Below, piece after piece: positions 18,175-25,682 of a stretch of DNA of 64,000 nucleotides; the first letter of the stretch is position 1, and every line of letters begins with the position of its first letter. The notes beneath the pieces were generated by a model. That model saw only the letters and a program-made list of their open reading frames with translations. It searched no databases and had not been told where the DNA came from. Origin of the DNA: Pseudomonas lalkuanensis (GTDB taxonomy: Bacteria > Pseudomonadota > Gammaproteobacteria > Pseudomonadales > Pseudomonadaceae); contig NZ_CP043311.1 in NCBI RefSeq assembly GCF_008807375.1, positions 4,382,001-4,446,000 on the forward strand, read 5' to 3'. The position numbers and the translations under genes were made by a program.

Positions 18175-18280
18175 CTACAAGGCAAAATCTCGCCCGGCAT
18201 TTACTGCTGATCCCTACGCCCGTTCGAGCAGCAACTATGGCCTGCAGAACTGTCCGCTGGGCGAATATGCCGAATTGGCC
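18175..18280. promoter_or_regulatory. Conserved intergenic block, copy C
   Basis: About 106 bp upstream of the GNAT gene. It is more diverged than A and B but keeps the order AAGGCAAAATC, CGCCCGGCATTTACTGCTGA, CGTTCGAGCA, CTATGGCCTG and a final AATATGCCGAATTGGCC. It ends 90 bp before the GNAT start. It is the third copy within one catabolic locus, which argues for a shared regulator rather than chance. Confidence 0.55.
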
Positions 18281-18370
18281 GGAGCCTATTGCCACGCTTC
18301 GGCGCAGGTGGGATACAGGCTCAATCTAACCCGCAATCAAAGCCGTGCGGCCCATCCACGGAGACCTGTC

Positions 18371-19228
18371 ATGTCCAACTCGCAGAATCATCGGTATACC
18401 TATCGCCCCATGACTGCCGCCGACGTGCCGGCAGCCCATACCTTGTCTGTGCAGCTCAAATGGCCGCATCGCTTGGACGACTGGGCCATGCTGCAACGCG
18501 TCGCTGAAGGGTTCATTGTGGAGGATGCCGGTCGCCTAATCGGAACGGCTTTCTCCTGCCGGCAAGGGGACTACGCCACCATCGGCCTGGTCATCGTTAG
18601 CGACGAGTATCAGGGACAAGGTATCGGGCGCAAGTTAATGGAGCAGGCTCTGCTGGCCTGCGGTTCGACTATTGCGATACTTAACGCCACCCTCGCTGGC
18701 GTGCCACTGTATGCCAGCCAGGGCTTTGTCGAGTTCGGCGAGATTCATCAGCACCAAGGTCACGTGCAATACATTGCGCGCCCTGCCCTGGCGGCGGGCG
18801 AACACTGCAGAGATTCCTGCGTCGAGGACTGGTCACAGGTACTCGAACTGGCCCATGCGGGCAGCGGCCTCGACAGAACCCGTGTATTCCAGGATCTCCA
18901 AGACGCGATCGAGCGGACGACCGTCATAGAGCGCGATGGTCGATTGCGCGCCTTCGCGATGCTCCGCGCCTTCGGCCGTGGCCACGTCATCGGCCCAATT
19001 GTCGCGGAGACGCCGGAACAGGCCAAGCATCTGATCGCCGAGCTGCTTGACCACGTCCAGGGGGAATTCGTGCGCCTGGATGTCTTGGCGGACATCGGTC
19101 TCGGCGACTGGTTGAGCGATGCGGGATTACGGCACGTCGATAGCGTCGCACAGATGGCCCGAGGAACGCCGCCCGTACCCCTTGGTGGTGTCCGGCAGTT
19201 CGCGCTAGTAACCCAGGCCATCGGCTGA
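18371..19228 (+). CDS. GNAT family N-acetyltransferase with C-terminal second domain
   Basis: A 285-aa protein. The N-terminal acetyltransferase domain (residues about 10-135) carries the acetyl-CoA loop VSDEYQGQGIGRKLMEQAL. The C-terminal half (about 155-285) looks like the second acetyltransferase-related domain found in many two-domain GNAT proteins. The ATG at 18371 begins MSNSQNHRYTYRPMTAADV, and everything upstream in the same frame is intergenic. In this setting it could acetylate an amine intermediate or detoxify the substrate. It is preceded by conserved block copy C. Confidence 0.82.
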   Translation: MSNSQNHRYTYRPMTAADVPAAHTLSVQLKWPHRLDDWAMLQRVAEGFIVEDAGRLIGTAFSCRQGDYATIGLVIVSDEYQGQGIGRKLMEQALLACGSTIAILNATLAGVPLYASQGFVEFGEIHQHQGHVQYIARPALAAGEHCRDSCVEDWSQVLELAHAGSGLDRTRVFQDLQDAIERTTVIERDGRLRAFAMLRAFGRGHVIGPIVAETPEQAKHLIAELLDHVQGEFVRLDVLADIGLGDWLSDAGLRHVDSVAQMARGTPPVPLGGVRQFALVTQAIG

Positions 19229-19375
19229 TCTGTGTTGGTAGGCATTTAGTGTCGGAGACAGGATTTAGCTCCGACCTTGTCGAGTCGCTTTCGCTTTGCG
19301 GACATCAGTCACGTCATCGCCGTGCCAGTACTAAGGTCCGGAAAAATCAGTCGCACAACCCGTGGAGAATTAAGA

Positions 19376-19582
19376 ATGGGCATATTTGATTGGAAACACT
19401 GGGCAGTGATTTTTCTGATAGCACTGGTGCTTTTTGGCGGCAAACGCCTGAGGCACCTCGGCGGAGACCTGGGAGAAGCTGTCAGGGGTTTCCGCAGATC
19501 GATAGCCGACTCGCCTTGCGACTCGGGCGAATCAGAACCAAGAACATCAGTCATTAACCGAAAGGACGATTCGGTGAACTAA
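19376..19582 (+). CDS. tatA: TatA/TatE-like twin-arginine translocase subunit (orphan)
   Basis: A 68-aa protein. It opens with MGIFDWKHWAVIFLIALVLF, the classic TatA N-terminus with one membrane helix, then the FGGKRLRHLGGDLGEAVRGFR amphipathic helix and a short charged tail. No tatB or tatC gene is nearby, so this is an additional TatA rather than the housekeeping operon. The same region codes for a Tat-signal binding protein (1433-3082), which could be its client. The ATG is preceded by GGAGAATTAAGA. It is shorter than the usual housekeeping TatA (about 80-90 aa). Confidence 0.85.
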   Translation: MGIFDWKHWAVIFLIALVLFGGKRLRHLGGDLGEAVRGFRRSIADSPCDSGESEPRTSVINRKDDSVN

Positions 19583-19873
19583 CGCTGGAACTTCATGCCT
19601 TTGACTCCGTACCGAAACAGGGACAAGCAGGGTGCAGGGGCCGCTCAGGTCCGACAGCGCGACGTCATGGAAGGGCTGCTGAACATGTTGCTCACGCGGT
19701 CAGTTAACCTGCGGCGAGCAACGTCTGGTCACCGTAGGTAGAATGCCTAGCGATCCTCGGTTAGGATGACCGCTGACCATAACCCCCACGCCTCGGGCGG
19801 GACGCTCCCGTACTGCGCACCAGGGGGTTTGTTTTTGGGTTGTTGCGCACAATCCTTGAGAGGAGGTTGTCAT

Positions 19874-20167
19874 ATGACAATGCCTCATGAGCGAACCCGA
19901 GCCGTCATTCAGACCCATGCGTTTCTGCAGCGATTGGAAGGAGACGCGTCGGTAAGCGAGGAAGTTCGCTGCATGGCCACGCAGCTGCTACGCCATTACC
20001 CCAGTCGGGCGGAAGTCCTGCTGCAAGGCCTGCTCGAAGAAAGGCTCCCAGCGAAGCTTCTTCTTTCCCCATTTTTCGCTTCGACGCCCACGTACCGACC
20101 AACCGATCGCTGGCGGGACAGGCTCTGCCGCAATTTGGCCGCCATCTTGTTAAGTTGTCAGAAATGA
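19874..20167 (+). CDS. BPSL0761 family protein, function unknown
   Basis: A 97-aa small soluble protein. MTMPHERTRAVIQTHAFLQRL at the start and the mid motif RCMATQLLRHYPSRAEVLLQGL match the uncharacterised BPSL0761 family of proteobacteria; its LSPFF ending is followed here by a longer tail rich in Arg and Thr. The start has a very strong AGAGGAGG ribosome site. Members are often found on accessory DNA beside integrases. No enzymatic motif can be seen. 19583-19873 (291 bp) before it shows no gene. Confidence 0.75.
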   Translation: MTMPHERTRAVIQTHAFLQRLEGDASVSEEVRCMATQLLRHYPSRAEVLLQGLLEERLPAKLLLSPFFASTPTYRPTDRWRDRLCRNLAAILLSCQK

Positions 20168-20726
20168 CTGGCCACACGATCGCTCCCCACGGGCCAGCAA
20201 ATAGCCCGCTGACTACGGGAGGACAGCCTGTAGACGCACCTTGCTCGCGCACAAGACCTTGCGGTTCATCCGCGCTGGGTTACCGCCGAAGTCCTGATCT
20301 GACCTGCCGTCCCTGAAGCGGGGGACGACGAGCGGGTCAACCCGCCAAGATCCAAGCAGTGGCCTTTTCTTAGCTCGAAAGGCTTGTTTAGCTGTCCAGC
20401 TAATCATGGGTTTTGGCTAATGATTAGGCCACAAGGCTAGATTTGCTGGCTGACGACTCGCTCCAAAAGACCCAACTCGCCATGGAAGATTCCGCTAAGA
20501 CAGGCACGAGGGTACGCATCTGCAGGTATTTCGTTGACTGGCTGGCAGAGCGTTCTAATGACCGACCTGACGACAATGCAGCCATCCCGCTACGCGGTCA
20601 AAACAGCCCACACAGCATCATCAGCGCGATCCAGCCCTCAACCCCGCGGATGCCAAACTGATGCCCCGCACCTCGCCAGACCGTATGTCGGCCAAAGGGG
20701 ATAGAAAGCCAAACCACTAAAGTCGA
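20168..20726. other. Gene-free stretch beside the integrase gene
   Basis: 559 bp with no convincing gene; the 72-codon frame at 20443-20661 lacks a ribosome site and family resemblance. The only structure seen is the cluster of inverted repeats at 20388-20427. Confidence 0.5.
20388..20427. repeat. Overlapping inverted repeats near integrase gene
   Basis: TTAGCT-GTCC-AGCTAA (20388-20403) overlaps CTAATCAT, a 12-bp spacer, and ATGATTAG (20400-20427). Both are perfect. They could be a hairpin, a regulator site or part of an old recombination end. Confidence 0.45.
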
Positions 20727-21716
20727 TCAACCACCTGGCGGCGTAGTTAGGTTCGGCAGGCCCGGCCTGAACTCGGCCTCAAAACCGGGCGTCCATGGGT
20801 GGAGTTGCCCGGGGAAGGCCCCCACGCTTTCGACATAGCGCAACGCGGACTTGGCATCGCGCCACCCCACATAGCTCATCAGCGCCTTTATGTCCCAACC
20901 ATTGCACGTCGCCCAGGTGGCGAAGCCGCGACGCAACGAGTGACTGCTGTACAGCACAGCCGGCAGCCCGGCGCCGTGCAACACCGCCCGCAACAGGGGA
21001 ATCACGCTATGTGGGTGCAACGCTTGCTTGCTCAAATGCCCCCAGCGATCGATGCCCGGGAAGACCGCCCCATCGGTCATCTCTGCCACTTCGATCCAGT
21101 CGAGATAGGCCTGTACTGGACACAAGCGCGCGAGCGCTGGCGCGCTAAAGGACTGGCCCTGATTGTCACGATCGCTCTTGCTCCAGGGCAGAAACAACTG
21201 CATGCCCTCCCCGGCTCGCGCTTGGATATGCTCGACCCGCAGTCGGCATAACTCGTCACTGCGAAAGGCCCGCCAGAAGCCAATCAGCAGCAAGGCCCGG
21301 TCCCGCCAACAGCGCAGCACGCGCGGCTGGTCACCCGCGACCCGAGCCGCTTCCCCTATCCGCTCCAGCCAGGCGACACATTGCTCCAGCTCGCGCAACT
21401 GCAGCGGCTCGGCCTGCTTTTCCGGCTTCGGGTGCAGGGTGCGGATGCCCTTCAGCACCTGGCGCACCAGGGGACTCTTGGTCGGATCCGGAAAGCCCTG
21501 AGCGACGTGCCACTGCGCGAGCGCGGCCAGACGCAGCTTCAGCGTATTGGCGGCCAGCGTGCCGGCATGCTCGACCAGGTAGCGCACGATGGCGTCGCTG
21601 GTGGCGGGGAGGAAACCGCCCCAGCTCACTTCGAAATGCTCGATCGCCTGCTGGTAACTGCGTCGGGTGTTGGCCCGGGTACCGGCCTGCAGATAGCGCT
21701 CCACCGCCTCATTCAT
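20727..21716 (-). CDS. Tyrosine recombinase / site-specific integrase
   Basis: A 329-aa integrase. The N-terminal SAM-like core-binding domain (TRRSYQQAIEHFEVSWGGF, residues about 12-95) precedes the catalytic domain. Catalytic residues seen are Arg in FWRAFRSDELCRLR, His-X-X-Arg in SSHSLRRGFA, Trp/His-position in YVGWRDAKSAL and the Tyr in LRYVES. The start may be 21716 (GGGAGG close upstream) or 21737 (seven residues more, also ATG). There is no tRNA beside it, so integration is not at a flanking tRNA in this window. It lies at the edge of a short accessory block with a helicase module. Confidence 0.88.
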   Translation of the reverse strand: MNEAVERYLQAGTRANTRRSYQQAIEHFEVSWGGFLPATSDAIVRYLVEHAGTLAANTLKLRLAALAQWHVAQGFPDPTKSPLVRQVLKGIRTLHPKPEKQAEPLQLRELEQCVAWLERIGEAARVAGDQPRVLRCWRDRALLLIGFWRAFRSDELCRLRVEHIQARAGEGMQLFLPWSKSDRDNQGQSFSAPALARLCPVQAYLDWIEVAEMTDGAVFPGIDRWGHLSKQALHPHSVIPLLRAVLHGAGLPAVLYSSHSLRRGFATWATCNGWDIKALMSYVGWRDAKSALRYVESVGAFPGQLHPWTPGFEAEFRPGLPNLTTPPGG

Positions 21717-21775
21717 CGCGCCTCCCTGCCTTGGCATACCGCCTCAAGGCCGGAATTGGGTCGAATTGCGCTCTC

Positions 21776-21804
21776 ACATGAGATAACTCCGCATTATCCC
21801 ATGT
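21776..21804. other. Candidate recombination core site (11-7-11 inverted repeat)
   Basis: ACATGAGATAA, spacer CTCCGCA, TTATCCCATGT: the arms match at 10 of 11 positions around a 7-bp spacer, 39-60 bp upstream of the two possible integrase starts. This geometry is the usual one for the crossover region of tyrosine recombinases. Function inferred only; it could instead be an operator for the integrase gene. Confidence 0.5.
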
Positions 21805-22041
21805 TAGTCCGTCAGCCCAATTGGAATACAACAGGCATCATTACCGGCGTACTTCCATACTCCGTAACACAGCACGAAATCGCCAGAGGGCAGGCATCAG
21901 GGCCCGCGGCGGAATCAAAACAGCATTAGCGCCTGAATTTTGATTCCCCAACTCTCCCGATCATTAGCTAACCAATGGAGTAGACGATCTTGTCCGCTCT
22001 CCAAAGTGGACACGACTCGAATTGAGCAAGGCGTCGCGGTA

Positions 22042-23442
22042 TTAAAAGCAAGCGAGTAGCTGCTGCCTGTAATGCTGAGAAAAACTCACGTGGTAACTTG
22101 CCTCGGCTATAAAGCTCCCAAGAGAAACGATACCCGCAGAGCCTGTTCCAATAGGCTGATCGGAGTTACTTCCAATGTTTCGTTCTAGTCCACTGATATT
22201 GCCAACAGTACCAATCGAACCAGGCTTTGCATCCGTGGTGAAGGCTGGTATCTGCACCGCCTTTAGCACCGCCAGGTCTTCCGGCAGGTCATCCGCAATG
22301 CGCTCCGCAAAACCCTGCAACGTCAACTCCGCGAGCATAAACAACCAAGCCTGATCATCGGACTCGCCTGTGCGCCGAAGCACTCGTCCCAGCACTTGCC
22401 GGTAGTGCAACTCGGTACGAATGCGGCTGAGATAGCAGCACACTTGCAGCCGTGGGATGTCCGTGCCTTCGCTGATCATTCCAACCGCGACAATCCACCG
22501 GCAGGCGCCGTGCCTGAACGCATTGATTATCTGCTGCGCATCGGGGGTTTTGTTGGTCACGATATGGCAGCCTTCACCCCTGGCGCCCAGGGCTTGAGCA
22601 ATTTGCTGGGCGTGCTCAATATCGGTGGCAACCACCAAACCAGCCGCATCAGGTTTGATCTGGCGAAGCTCATCCAGTTTGCTGCAGCCGAGGTCAAGCA
22701 GTTGCTCGATCACCTCGTCGTGCCGCAGCAGTTCTTCGTAGGTAACGGGTGATTCCCCCAACAGCTTCACGATGCTGGGAAACATCCTCACAGTGCTATC
22801 AGTGCCCACCTCCTCGGTGAGTTTCACTTTCTGATTGTCGAGCAGGACAATGCGAGGAGAACGGCACACTCCGTCGGCGATGGCTTCTTTCAGGCCGTAG
22901 CGGTAGTCGCATATCAAGTGCCTTTCGGGCGTCGAATAACGTGCCAGTGCAATGGCCCTGTCGTCCGAACGCCATGGTGTGCCGGAGAGAGCCAAGGTGA
23001 AGGCCGCCCGGTCTTGTATCCGGCGGAGTATCTGCTGACCCCAGGCGTTGCTGAGCAGTGGGTCATGACCAGCACAGTGGTGAATTTCATCGAAGACCAC
23101 GAGCACTCGATAGTCATCAAGAAGCTGCCAGAACCCCTCATCTCGGTACTCCATGGCCTGGTAGGTGAACGCCGCTCCCACTGCGCCCATCTGGCCATCC
23201 AGACGCCTGCCGAGCACCGCCGCAAAGGTCGAGCGAAAGCCTTCAACAACTTGGCAAGATGGCGCAAAGCACAACACCAGATCGATCTTGTCCTGCTCAA
23301 GCAGTCTGCCGGCCAGCTCTGCCGCCATACGCGTCTTGCCGGCACCCGGCGTTGCCTGGCAGAAGAAGTGCGGCGTGACGGTAAAGTGCTCCAACGCCCT
23401 TTTGATGCAACTGAACTGCCAGTCTCGTAGCGATCTAGTCAT
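22042..23442 (-). CDS. DEAD/DEAH-box (ResIII-type) SF2 helicase
   Basis: A 466-aa superfamily 2 helicase. Walker A is ATPGAGKTRMA (31-37), motif II is VVFDEIHH (Asp118-Glu119), motif III is LSGTPWRSD (153-156), motif V is GMISEGTDIPRLQ (321-333) and motif VI is QVLGRVLRR (349-357). The remaining 100 residues show no nuclease or methylase motif I recognise. The ATG overlaps the stop of the upstream wHTH/coiled-coil gene (ATGA), so the two are made together. The layout, with a controller-like XRE gene opposite and an integrase downstream, is typical of mobile defence loci, but this exact pair is not one I can name. Confidence 0.87.
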   Translation of the reverse strand: MTRSLRDWQFSCIKRALEHFTVTPHFFCQATPGAGKTRMAAELAGRLLEQDKIDLVLCFAPSCQVVEGFRSTFAAVLGRRLDGQMGAVGAAFTYQAMEYRDEGFWQLLDDYRVLVVFDEIHHCAGHDPLLSNAWGQQILRRIQDRAAFTLALSGTPWRSDDRAIALARYSTPERHLICDYRYGLKEAIADGVCRSPRIVLLDNQKVKLTEEVGTDSTVRMFPSIVKLLGESPVTYEELLRHDEVIEQLLDLGCSKLDELRQIKPDAAGLVVATDIEHAQQIAQALGARGEGCHIVTNKTPDAQQIINAFRHGACRWIVAVGMISEGTDIPRLQVCCYLSRIRTELHYRQVLGRVLRRTGESDDQAWLFMLAELTLQGFAERIADDLPEDLAVLKAVQIPAFTTDAKPGSIGTVGNISGLERNIGSNSDQPIGTGSAGIVSLGSFIAEASYHVSFSQHYRQQLLACF

Positions 23443-24029
23443 CGTGCAGCAGCAAGCGTCTTGAGTGTCTTCTCGATAGCCCGGAGATGCCCCAGCAGGC
23501 GTGAACTGCGGTCTCTAGCCTCCAGGTACTCGGCTTCGACCTTGTCACGCAGATGCGGCAACTCATCCAGGAGCAGCTTGTATCGCTCCGCCTCGCCCAT
23601 CGACGACAGGAAGTCCAACCGGATCTCGTTGTGGAGCGCTTCTAAGTGCTGCTCCGCATCGGATGAAGGTTCCAGCTGTTTAGGCGGAACATCAGGACCT
23701 GAAGATTCCTGCATGGGCTCAGATGCAGTTTTGAGACTGTTCTCGAACCCATTGTCGATCAGCTCCAGCTGCAGATGGGCCGGCGTGGGTTGCAGGCAGT
23801 AGACCTGTCCCCGCGACCGACGCTCCTCGTCGAGTACAACCCAGCCGATGCGCAGCATTCGGCGAATTTGCTCGTACACATAGCGACGTAGATCGCCGAT
23901 ACGGAAAGTCATGCCACCCAAGCGCTTGGCATAGGCATCACGCAGTTCACGTGTTGTGAACCTTGCCCGCGCTTCCTCCTGAAGCAGCTCATACAGACGC
24001 CTGTCGAAGGTAAACGAGGCCGTTTTCAT
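23439..24029 (-). CDS. Unknown protein with N-terminal winged-helix-like region and C-terminal coiled coil
   Basis: A 196-aa protein not recognised. Residues about 1-75 (FDRRLYELLQEEARARFTTR... YVYEQIRRMLRIGWVVLDEE) look like a winged helix: helices followed by a hairpin VYCLQPTP. A polar linker (about 90-115) is followed by a heptad-rich helix (AERYKLLLDELPHLRDKVEA to the end). The ATG at 24027-24029 is chosen; the frame extends upstream across the palindromic promoter, which makes an earlier start unlikely. Coupled to the helicase by a 4-base overlap, it may serve as its DNA-recognition or loading subunit; this is inference. Confidence 0.7.
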   Translation of the reverse strand: MKTASFTFDRRLYELLQEEARARFTTRELRDAYAKRLGGMTFRIGDLRRYVYEQIRRMLRIGWVVLDEERRSRGQVYCLQPTPAHLQLELIDNGFENSLKTASEPMQESSGPDVPPKQLEPSSDAEQHLEALHNEIRLDFLSSMGEAERYKLLLDELPHLRDKVEAEYLEARDRSSRLLGHLRAIEKTLKTLAAAR

Positions 24030-24061
24030 CGAGGAACCACAAGAGTTAACGCGAAAGAAAT

Positions 24062-24077
24062 ACGGATTATAATCCGT
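24062..24077. promoter_or_regulatory. Perfect 16-bp palindromic operator overlapping divergent -10 boxes
   Basis: ACGGATTATAATCCGT is a perfect palindrome between the divergent wHTH and XRE genes. Its centre supplies TATAAT on both strands. On the minus strand TTGCGG lies 17 bp upstream as a possible -35 box. The placement is what one expects for autoregulation by the adjacent XRE protein, as with controller proteins of restriction systems. Confidence 0.65.
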
Positions 24078-24133
24078 GGCCTGTTCGTCCGCAAACGCAC
24101 GATAGTTCCGCCTCAAGTGAAATTGAGACGGTC

Positions 24134-24355
24134 ATGGACAACTTGGCGAAAGCGTTAGGGGGACGCATCCGGGCACAGAGGAAGGCCTCCCGGATTTCGC
24201 AAGATGCTCTAGCGCTGGCCTGCAGTATCGACCGCAGCTACATGGGACGGATCGAGCGGGGTGAAGTAAACATTACCGTCGAAAAGCTATATCGGATCGC
24301 CAACGAGCTTGCCTGTGACCCATCCTCTCTTCTGCCTCAGATGTCAGAGCTGTAG
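24134..24355 (+). CDS. XRE-family helix-turn-helix regulator (controller-like)
   Basis: A 73-aa protein that is essentially one Cro/C1-type HTH domain: IRAQRKASRISQDALALACS, then the recognition helix region DRSYMGRIERGEVN, then TVEKLYRIANELACDPSSLL. Its length and layout match C proteins of type II restriction systems. It starts 57 bp beyond the perfect palindrome and is transcribed away from the helicase operon, so it probably represses both directions. No restriction or methylase gene is seen nearby. 24356-24562 after it is noncoding and unusually AT-rich around 24480-24550, possibly the right edge of the accessory block. Confidence 0.87.
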   Translation: MDNLAKALGGRIRAQRKASRISQDALALACSIDRSYMGRIERGEVNITVEKLYRIANELACDPSSLLPQMSEL

Positions 24356-24562
24356 CCCCAGTATCTGATCGAGACCAGCACGTAAAAACGCCTGAAATTA
24401 CCACCGCTCTTACCTTGCCCGGAAGCTTTCACCGCCAGTCGTTAGCGCGTGGCCTCCTGTAGGCTGACACGCTCTGCACAAAAAACTCGAAAAAAGTTAA
24501 ATCTGGTAAGCGATTAATTTTTAAAAAATAAATCTTACCTAACAGTTAGTAGGGTTCCGGAA

Positions 24563-25474
24563 TCAGTGCGCGAACAACAATCGGTTGAGCAGGCCCGACG
24601 TTTCCGGTTCCCTGCCCTCTTCTCCGATCACCACGGTGCAGGTCATGCCGGCGGCCAGCAGCACGCCCTGAGGCACCTCGTCCAGGTGGATGCGCACCGG
24701 CACCCGCTGGGCCAGGCGCACCCAGTTGAAGGTGGGGTTCACATCGGCGATCAGCTCGCGGCTTTGCGGGTTGTCGCGGTCGTAGATGCCGCGGGCGATG
24801 CTGTCCACGTGACCACTGAGGTGCTCGCCGCTCATCAGGCGCAGCTCGGCACGATCGCCCACCTTGATGTGCGGCAGGCGCGTCTCTTCGAAGTAGCCAT
24901 TGACGTAAAAGGAGCTGTCATCCACCAGCGCCATGCTCGCTTCACCGCGTGCGGCGTAGTCGCCCTTGTAGACGTTGAGGTTGGTGATATGGCCGGACAC
25001 CGGCGCGCGCACTTCGCTGCGGGCGAGGTTGAGCTTCGCGGCGTCCAGGGCGGCGACCGCTTCCTGGTATTCGGCCAGGGCGGAGGCGGCCAGGTGACCG
25101 GCATCCTCGCGGCTCTCGCGGGAGACCACCAGGTCGTCCATGTCGGCGCGGCGGTCGGCATTCACCTTGCGCATGTCCAATGCGGCCTTGCGCGCCGCCA
25201 CCAGGGCCTCGGCCTGTTTCACCGCCACCTGGTAGTGCGCGGGGTCGATGCGCAGCAGCAGGTCCCCGGCCTTCACCTTCTGGTTGTCCCGCACCAGTAC
25301 ATCAGCCACCAGCCCGGCCACGTCCGGGGCGATGTTGATCACGTCGGCGCGCACCCGGCCGTCGCGGGTCCAGGGGGAATCCATGTAATGCAGCCAGAGG
25401 GTGCGCACCAGCACGACCGCCACGGTGAGGATGAGCAGGGTCGCGCCGACACTGATGATGCGTTTCAGGGACAT
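24563..25474 (-). CDS. HlyD/EmrA-type periplasmic adaptor of FUSC efflux system 1
   Basis: A 303-aa membrane fusion protein. One N-terminal membrane helix (residues about 7-29), the WTRDGRVRADVINIAPDVAGLV lipoyl-half motif, a helical hairpin (about 80-150) and the RAPVSGHITNLNVYKGDYA second half are in the usual order. Like AaeA of E. coli it would link an inner-membrane FUSC transporter to an outer-membrane channel for export of aromatic acids or similar compounds. It is the last gene of a four-gene operon (NodT, FUSC, DUF1656, HlyD), 7 bp after the DUF1656 gene. A close paralogue lies at 41077. Confidence 0.92.
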   Translation of the reverse strand: MSLKRIISVGATLLILTVAVVLVRTLWLHYMDSPWTRDGRVRADVINIAPDVAGLVADVLVRDNQKVKAGDLLLRIDPAHYQVAVKQAEALVAARKAALDMRKVNADRRADMDDLVVSRESREDAGHLAASALAEYQEAVAALDAAKLNLARSEVRAPVSGHITNLNVYKGDYAARGEASMALVDDSSFYVNGYFEETRLPHIKVGDRAELRLMSGEHLSGHVDSIARGIYDRDNPQSRELIADVNPTFNWVRLAQRVPVRIHLDEVPQGVLLAAGMTCTVVIGEEGREPETSGLLNRLLFAH

Positions 25475-25481
25475 GGGGGCC

Positions 25482-25682
25482 TCAACGGTAGATGGTCAGC
25501 GCCAGGGCGCAGTACAGGCAGGTGAACAGGCCGACGCGCAGCAGCGCCGGGTGCCAGGCGTGGCGGTAGAGGCCGCACCAGGCGAACAGGCGGTCCAGCC
25601 CCCAGCCGAGCAGGAATGCCGCCAGGAACAGCAGGGTCAGGCTCGGCATATAGACGCCGTGCAGGACGATCTCACGCGGCAT
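25482..25682 (-). CDS. DUF1656 small membrane protein (AaeX-like)
   Basis: A 66-aa inner-membrane protein with two predicted helices (residues about 13-35 and 46-64), starting MPREIVLHGVYMPSL. The start overlaps the FUSC stop by 11 bp and the stop is 7 bp before the adaptor start, so it is part of the efflux operon. DUF1656 proteins almost always sit between the FUSC and HlyD genes of this efflux type; the precise role is unknown. Confidence 0.88.
   Translation of the reverse strand: MPREIVLHGVYMPSLTLLFLAAFLLGWGLDRLFAWCGLYRHAWHPALLRVGLFTCLYCALALTIYR

Noticed and set aside
20443..20661. 72-codon frame near the integrase
   Set aside because: No ribosome site, no resemblance to known proteins, composition like noncoding sequence.
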